From positions 1 to 64,000 of the forward strand of contig QHWQ01000021.1 of NCBI GenBank assembly GCA_003222635.1: a DNA stretch of 64,000 nt. Direction: 5' to 3'. The DNA comes from Acidobacteriota bacterium (lineage in GTDB: Bacteria > Acidobacteriota > Vicinamibacteria > Vicinamibacterales > UBA2999). Of the stretch, positions 60,381-64,000 are shown one piece after another. The number at the start of each line of letters is the position of its first letter. Position 1 is the stretch's first letter. The notes under the pieces are model-generated. The model made no database searches. It was not told the DNA's origin and was given only the letters and a program-made list of their open reading frames with translations. Both the position numbers and the translations under genes were made by a program.

Positions 60381-61334
60381 ATGCCATCCAATCATGACGT
60401 GACCAGACGATCGTTTCTGGGAGTCGTCGCATCCGGTGTCGCGCTCCCGTACCTGACGCTCGATGCCGCACAAGGCCCCGCACCCGCGGCGCCGCCTGCG
60501 AATGTCGAGAAGGACGTCGTCTATGGCAAGGGCGGAGACACCGATCTGCACCTCGACATCTACAAGCCGACCGGCAGCGCCAACAAGCGGATGGCGATCG
60601 TCCACTACCACGGCGGCGGCTTCCAGGGCGGCAACAAGGACGGTCTGGCCGCGCGCCTGCAGACGATGAGCGCACGGGGATACGTGAACATCGCCGCGCA
60701 GTACCGCTTGTCCGCGAACGGCGCCGCACGCTGGCCGTCGCAGATCGAAGACGTGAAGGCGTCGATCCGCTGGACGCGCGCCAACGCCTCGCGTCTCGGC
60801 ATCGACCCGAACCGCATCGCGGTGGCGGGCTATTCGGCGGGAGGTCACCTCGCGCTCTTCGCGGCGGGGACCGCGAATCGTCCCGAGTTCGAAGGCAAGG
60901 GCGGCAACGCGGGCGTGCCGACGACCGTCGCCTCCTGCCTCGGGTACTACGCGGTCACCGGGGGCTCGTGGGAAGGCTTCCGCCGTTCGTTCCCGATGCC
61001 GGAGGGGAGCAGCGAAGAGGCGTGGCGCCTCGCGACGCCAGACACCTACATCAAGAACTTCCCGCCGACCGTGTTGTTCCACGGGCTCGCGGACGTGACC
61101 GTGCCGCCCGAGAGCAGCCAGGATTTCCTGAAGGAGCTGCGCGCGGCGAACATCCCGTCGGAGCTGCACGAGTATGCCGGCGTGCCGCACGAGTTCGTCG
61201 GCATTCCGGAGTTCGCGGAATCGACGTCAGCGCTCGCCGACTTCTTCATCGAACGCCACGTGATCAACCCGCGGACGTATCCGCCGTTTGGCGCAGGGCG
61301 CCGCGGCGGCGGCCCGGCGCCGACGACGCGCTAA
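60381..61334 (+). CDS. Tat-exported alpha/beta hydrolase (esterase)
   Basis: The 317-residue product starts with a twin-arginine signal (TRRSFLGVVASGVALPYLTL). The hydrolase domain has the HGGG oxyanion motif (YHGGGFQGG), nucleophile elbow GYSAGG, an acid near HGLADVTVPPE and histidine in VPHEFVG. This is the hormone-sensitive lipase / BD-FAE type layout. The Shine-Dalgarno is AAGGAGA. Probable periplasmic esterase acting on acylated carbohydrates. Confidence 0.88.
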   Translation: MPSNHDVTRRSFLGVVASGVALPYLTLDAAQGPAPAAPPANVEKDVVYGKGGDTDLHLDIYKPTGSANKRMAIVHYHGGGFQGGNKDGLAARLQTMSARGYVNIAAQYRLSANGAARWPSQIEDVKASIRWTRANASRLGIDPNRIAVAGYSAGGHLALFAAGTANRPEFEGKGGNAGVPTTVASCLGYYAVTGGSWEGFRRSFPMPEGSSEEAWRLATPDTYIKNFPPTVLFHGLADVTVPPESSQDFLKELRAANIPSELHEYAGVPHEFVGIPEFAESTSALADFFIERHVINPRTYPPFGAGRRGGGPAPTTR

Positions 61335-61351
61335 TCACGTTCGAACGACCT

Positions 61352-63479
61352 CTACGGAAGAAATATCCTGACTCCTGCGCGGACCGTGCGGGGCAATCCC
61401 GTCGTGAGCACCGGCGTGCGGCCCACGTCGTAGATTTCGTCGAACAGGTTCTCGACCGCCACGAACGGGTTGATCCAGCGCGTCACGGATCGGCTGCCGA
61501 ACAGATCCACCACGTTGGCGCGGCGCAGCGTGAAGACGTTCAGATCGTCCTCGAACTGCGCGCCGGTGACGCGCAACTGCGCGGAGCCCGTCCACCCGAA
61601 CTGGGTGTACTGGACGCCAGTCGCGAAGTTGTACGACGGCACCTGCGGCACGCGATTGCCGCGCAGCGTGGTGTTGCCCGCGAAATGCGCGCTCGTCACG
61701 CCGACCGCCGCGTTCACCGTCAGCGCGTTCATCAGCCGCGCGTTGCCTTCGACCTCCACGCCGTTCGCCTTGAGCCGGTCGGCATTCGCGCGCTGCTTGA
61801 CGATCTGCGTCGGCGTGGTTCGCAGCGTGATCGCCGTGATGGCGTTGTCCAGCCGGTTCCAGAATCCGGTGACCCGCACCGAGGTGCGTGCGTTGCCGAC
61901 GAGCACGCCGGCGTCGCCGCCCGTCAGTGATGCGATACGCCGCGGCCGCGCGCGGACTGAACGCCGACGACGACTTGGTGAAGTCCGTCTGGCTCGCGTC
62001 CGAGGTCCACGTGTCGGCGTGCGCGCCGAGGACGAGCGTCAGACGATCGGTCGATTGCCACGTGTCCTGCACGAATCCCGACCAGCGGCGATCGATGCCG
62101 CCCGCCCTCGTGGTCAGCTGCGGCAGGTTCTGGACGTACGGCGTCTCGATCGAATCGCCTTTCACATAGCGTCCTTCGGCGCCGACCAGCAGCGTGTGAT
62201 CGCCCCACGCGCGAAGCCACTGACCGCCGCCGCCGCCGAATGTCGTCGGCACATTCTGGTCGCGGATGAACGTTTCCGCCGTCCGCAGCGCGTTCACCGT
62301 GGTGAACGTCTGGTGGTAGTCCTGCGTGCCGCCGTAGCCGCGCGCGCTGAATGCGCCGCCGGCGAGCCGGCCGGTCACATCGCCTGACCCATGCCGCGAC
62401 GCGGTGCTGTTGATCGAGCGCGGCGTCCCGTTGTCGCGATCCTCGGAGAAGACGTTGGCATTGAGATCGAACCGCCAGCCGTTGTCGGTCTGGTAGCCCG
62501 CAAACGCCTGCGCGGCTCGATGCGACGAGCCGAGCAGCGTGTCGACGGGACCGCGCGGCGCGATGCCCGGATCCTGCCTGGTGGCGACGGGAATGTAGCC
62601 GTCCGTGTTGAACCACTCGCCGGCGCCGCTGTAGCGCCAGTCGTTCGCGCGTCCGCCGCCGAAGACCGACACGGTGCCCGTGCCCTGCGTGCCGCCCTCG
62701 AGCATCACGCGCCCGGTCGCGCGCGCCGGCCGCACCGTCAGCAGCTGGATGACGCCGCCGAGCGCGTCGGCGCCGTACAGATCGCCGCCGCTGCCGCGAT
62801 CCACCTCGATGCGATCGATGGCGGCCTGCGGCACCTTGTCCCAGAACACCCAGCCGCCGAAGGCGTCGTTGAGCGGCATGCCGTCGGCGAGCACGAGCGA
62901 GCGGCTCGGGGAGCTGCCGCCGACGCCGCGCAGCGCGACACCCTGCGCGGTCGGATTCGCATTGCGCGACGAGGTGCGTCGAAACAGCGTGAAGCCCGGG
63001 ACCGCCTTCAACGCATCGTCAATCGTGGCCGGGCCGCTGCTGAGCAGCTCGTTGGATGAAATGACGGTCACGGTCGATGTCGGATCCACGCGCGCGACAT
63101 CGGCGCGGGATGAGGTGACGTTGACCGCTTCGAAGAATGGCGCCGGCTCGAGCGTCACATCAATCGTACGAGTACTCGGCTGCACCGTCGTCGAGAACGG
63201 CGCGAAGCCGGGGGCGGTGACGAGGATCTCGCGCGCTCCATCCGCGTTCACTCGGACTTCGAACTGGCCGTTGGCGTCGGTCTGCGTTTCAGCGGCGACG
63301 CTGCCGCCAATGTTCACGCGCACGGCGGCATCGGCAACGGATGCGCCGGAGGCATCGAGCACCTTGCCGGACAAGGTGACGGCAGTCTGCGCCGCGGCGG
63401 TGACCGCGGTGCAGAGAAGGGTAACGAATACGATGCCGCCGAGCCGTGTTACGGTGCCTGAACGACTGCCAGTCCCCAT
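61352..63479 (-). pseudogene. TonB-dependent receptor, internal deletion and frameshift
   Basis: The ATG at 63479 starts a receptor with signal peptide, short CarboxypepD-reg domain (LSGKVLDASGASVADAAVRV), and a strong plug (VISSNELLSSGPATIDDALKAVPGFTLFRRT...ALRGVGGSSPSRSLVLADGMPLNDAFGG). The barrel proceeds to AAYRITDG near 61930, then the frame changes. The C-terminal barrel (GDAGVLVGNARTSVRVTGFWNRLDNAI...VRAGVRIFLP) continues to 61352. About 40 residues (the ASAYRAFRAPTLNELYR-like region of such receptors) are missing. The start overlaps the upstream YVTN gene by 31 nt. Confidence 0.8.
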
Positions 63480-64000
63480 GGCCCATGTCCTACTGGAATC
63501 TTCTTGGTCACCATCCGCGCCGCCACATCGATCACCGACACATCGTCCGATGGTCCGTTCGCGGTATACAGCGTCTTCTCATCGGGAGCGAGGCCGATGC
63601 CCCACGGCCGATCGCCCGCTTCAACCGACCCGACGACTTTGTCGGTTGCCGTGTCGAGCACGAGCGCCATCTTGCTGCGCCCAGTGCTCACGTAGAGCAG
63701 CTTGCCGTCGGCGCTCATGCGCGTGCCCATCGGCCGCATCCCTTTGCCGAGGTCGATGGTCTTGCTCGGCGCGAGCTTTTTCACATCGATCGCGGTGAGC
63801 GTCGCGCCATTTTCCGACGGCACGTACGCCTTCGCGCCATCCGGCGTGAACGCCACCGAACGCGGACGCGGACCAACCTTCACCGGTTTCACGATCTTTT
63901 TCGCGGCGAGATCCGCGACGAAGACCGCGCCGTCGGCTTCCGACGTCACCCACACGCGCTTGCCGCCAGGTTCCACGGTCACGCCTTCCGGTTCGTCGCC
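63449..64000 (-). CDS. YVTN-type beta-propeller protein (partial, runs off the right edge)
   Basis: The visible 183 residues or so contain repeated blades of the YVTN type: VAFTPDGAKAYVPSENGATLTAIDV, MSADGKLLYVSTGRSKMALVLDTATDKVV, LAPDEKTLYTANGPSDDVSVIDVAARMV. The N-terminus lies beyond 64000 (GDEPEGV precedes the track's M). Such proteins are secreted or surface-bound. The 31-nt overlap with the receptor gene suggests they are translated together. Confidence 0.85.
   Translation of the reverse strand, partial: GDEPEGVTVEPGGKRVWVTSEADGAVFVADLAAKKIVKPVKVGPRPRSVAFTPDGAKAYVPSENGATLTAIDVKKLAPSKTIDLGKGMRPMGTRMSADGKLLYVSTGRSKMALVLDTATDKVVGSVEAGDRPWGIGLAPDEKTLYTANGPSDDVSVIDVAARMVTKKIPVGHGPWGLAVVQAP

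Overview
The window looks like a chromosomal segment of a high-GC member of the Acidobacteriota, most likely class Vicinamibacteria. This rests on the mix of genes and on repeat style; no rRNA or marker phylogeny is available here. Pointers are the lipid A genes (lpxD, lpxB), several secreted M16 peptidases, TonB-dependent receptors with an N-terminal carboxypeptidase-regulatory domain, a PadR regulator next to a membrane protein, DUF885 and DUF6152 type proteins, and palindromes whose translations read VRLKPDAT, SGFSRT or ADLKVR. I see no tRNA, rRNA, CRISPR array, complete insertion sequence or prophage. Coding density is high, with many ATGA or GTGA overlaps between neighbours.

Layout: 0-6.4 kb envelope and peptidase block (lpxD, a broken secreted protein, an active/inactive M16 pair, broken lpxB). 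6.4-16.1 kb metabolism and membrane (hydrophilic small protein, acnA, queG, algH/yqgE, a DPP3-like metallopeptidase, PepSY protein, DUF6152, sialidase-like propeller). 16.2-23.7 kb core functions (HD-GYP response regulator, typA, mreB, ferredoxin, TerC, esterase) with a nested repeat block at 20.87-21.26 kb. 23.6-31.2 kb two head-to-head GT-C type membrane proteins, damaged rsgA, an ExeA-like ATPase, a damaged tandem cyclophilin and a truncated REP-associated (RAYT) transposase. 31.3-40.5 kb cupin, M16, PadR unit, msrP, LamG protein, a damaged NHL protein. 40.5-50.2 kb dinB-dut, M16, ettA, two DinB-fold proteins, UbiD, and a MntA-HepT toxin-antitoxin pair. 50.5-64 kb apaG, MsbA-type ABC exporter, AIM24, epimerase, DUF885, quinone oxidoreductase, two TonB receptors, an esterase and a partial YVTN propeller.

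The most unusual content is not a gene cluster but repeat biology. A REP-type palindrome family occurs singly or as inverted doublets, twice inside genes in frame (lpxB, ubiD), and next to the start of a truncated RAYT. A second layer consists of short 7-9 nt direct repeats arranged as inverted arrays, placed between genes or inside protein linkers without breaking frame. A third pattern is a TAnnnT box exactly 6-7 nt before the start codon of at least eight genes without a clear Shine-Dalgarno site, pointing to leaderless transcripts. Finally, six conserved genes each lack an internal stretch and change frame; together with a 79-bp copied segment in the cyclophilin gene this suggests either assembly errors or a real deletion process, and must be resolved before calling them pseudogenes.
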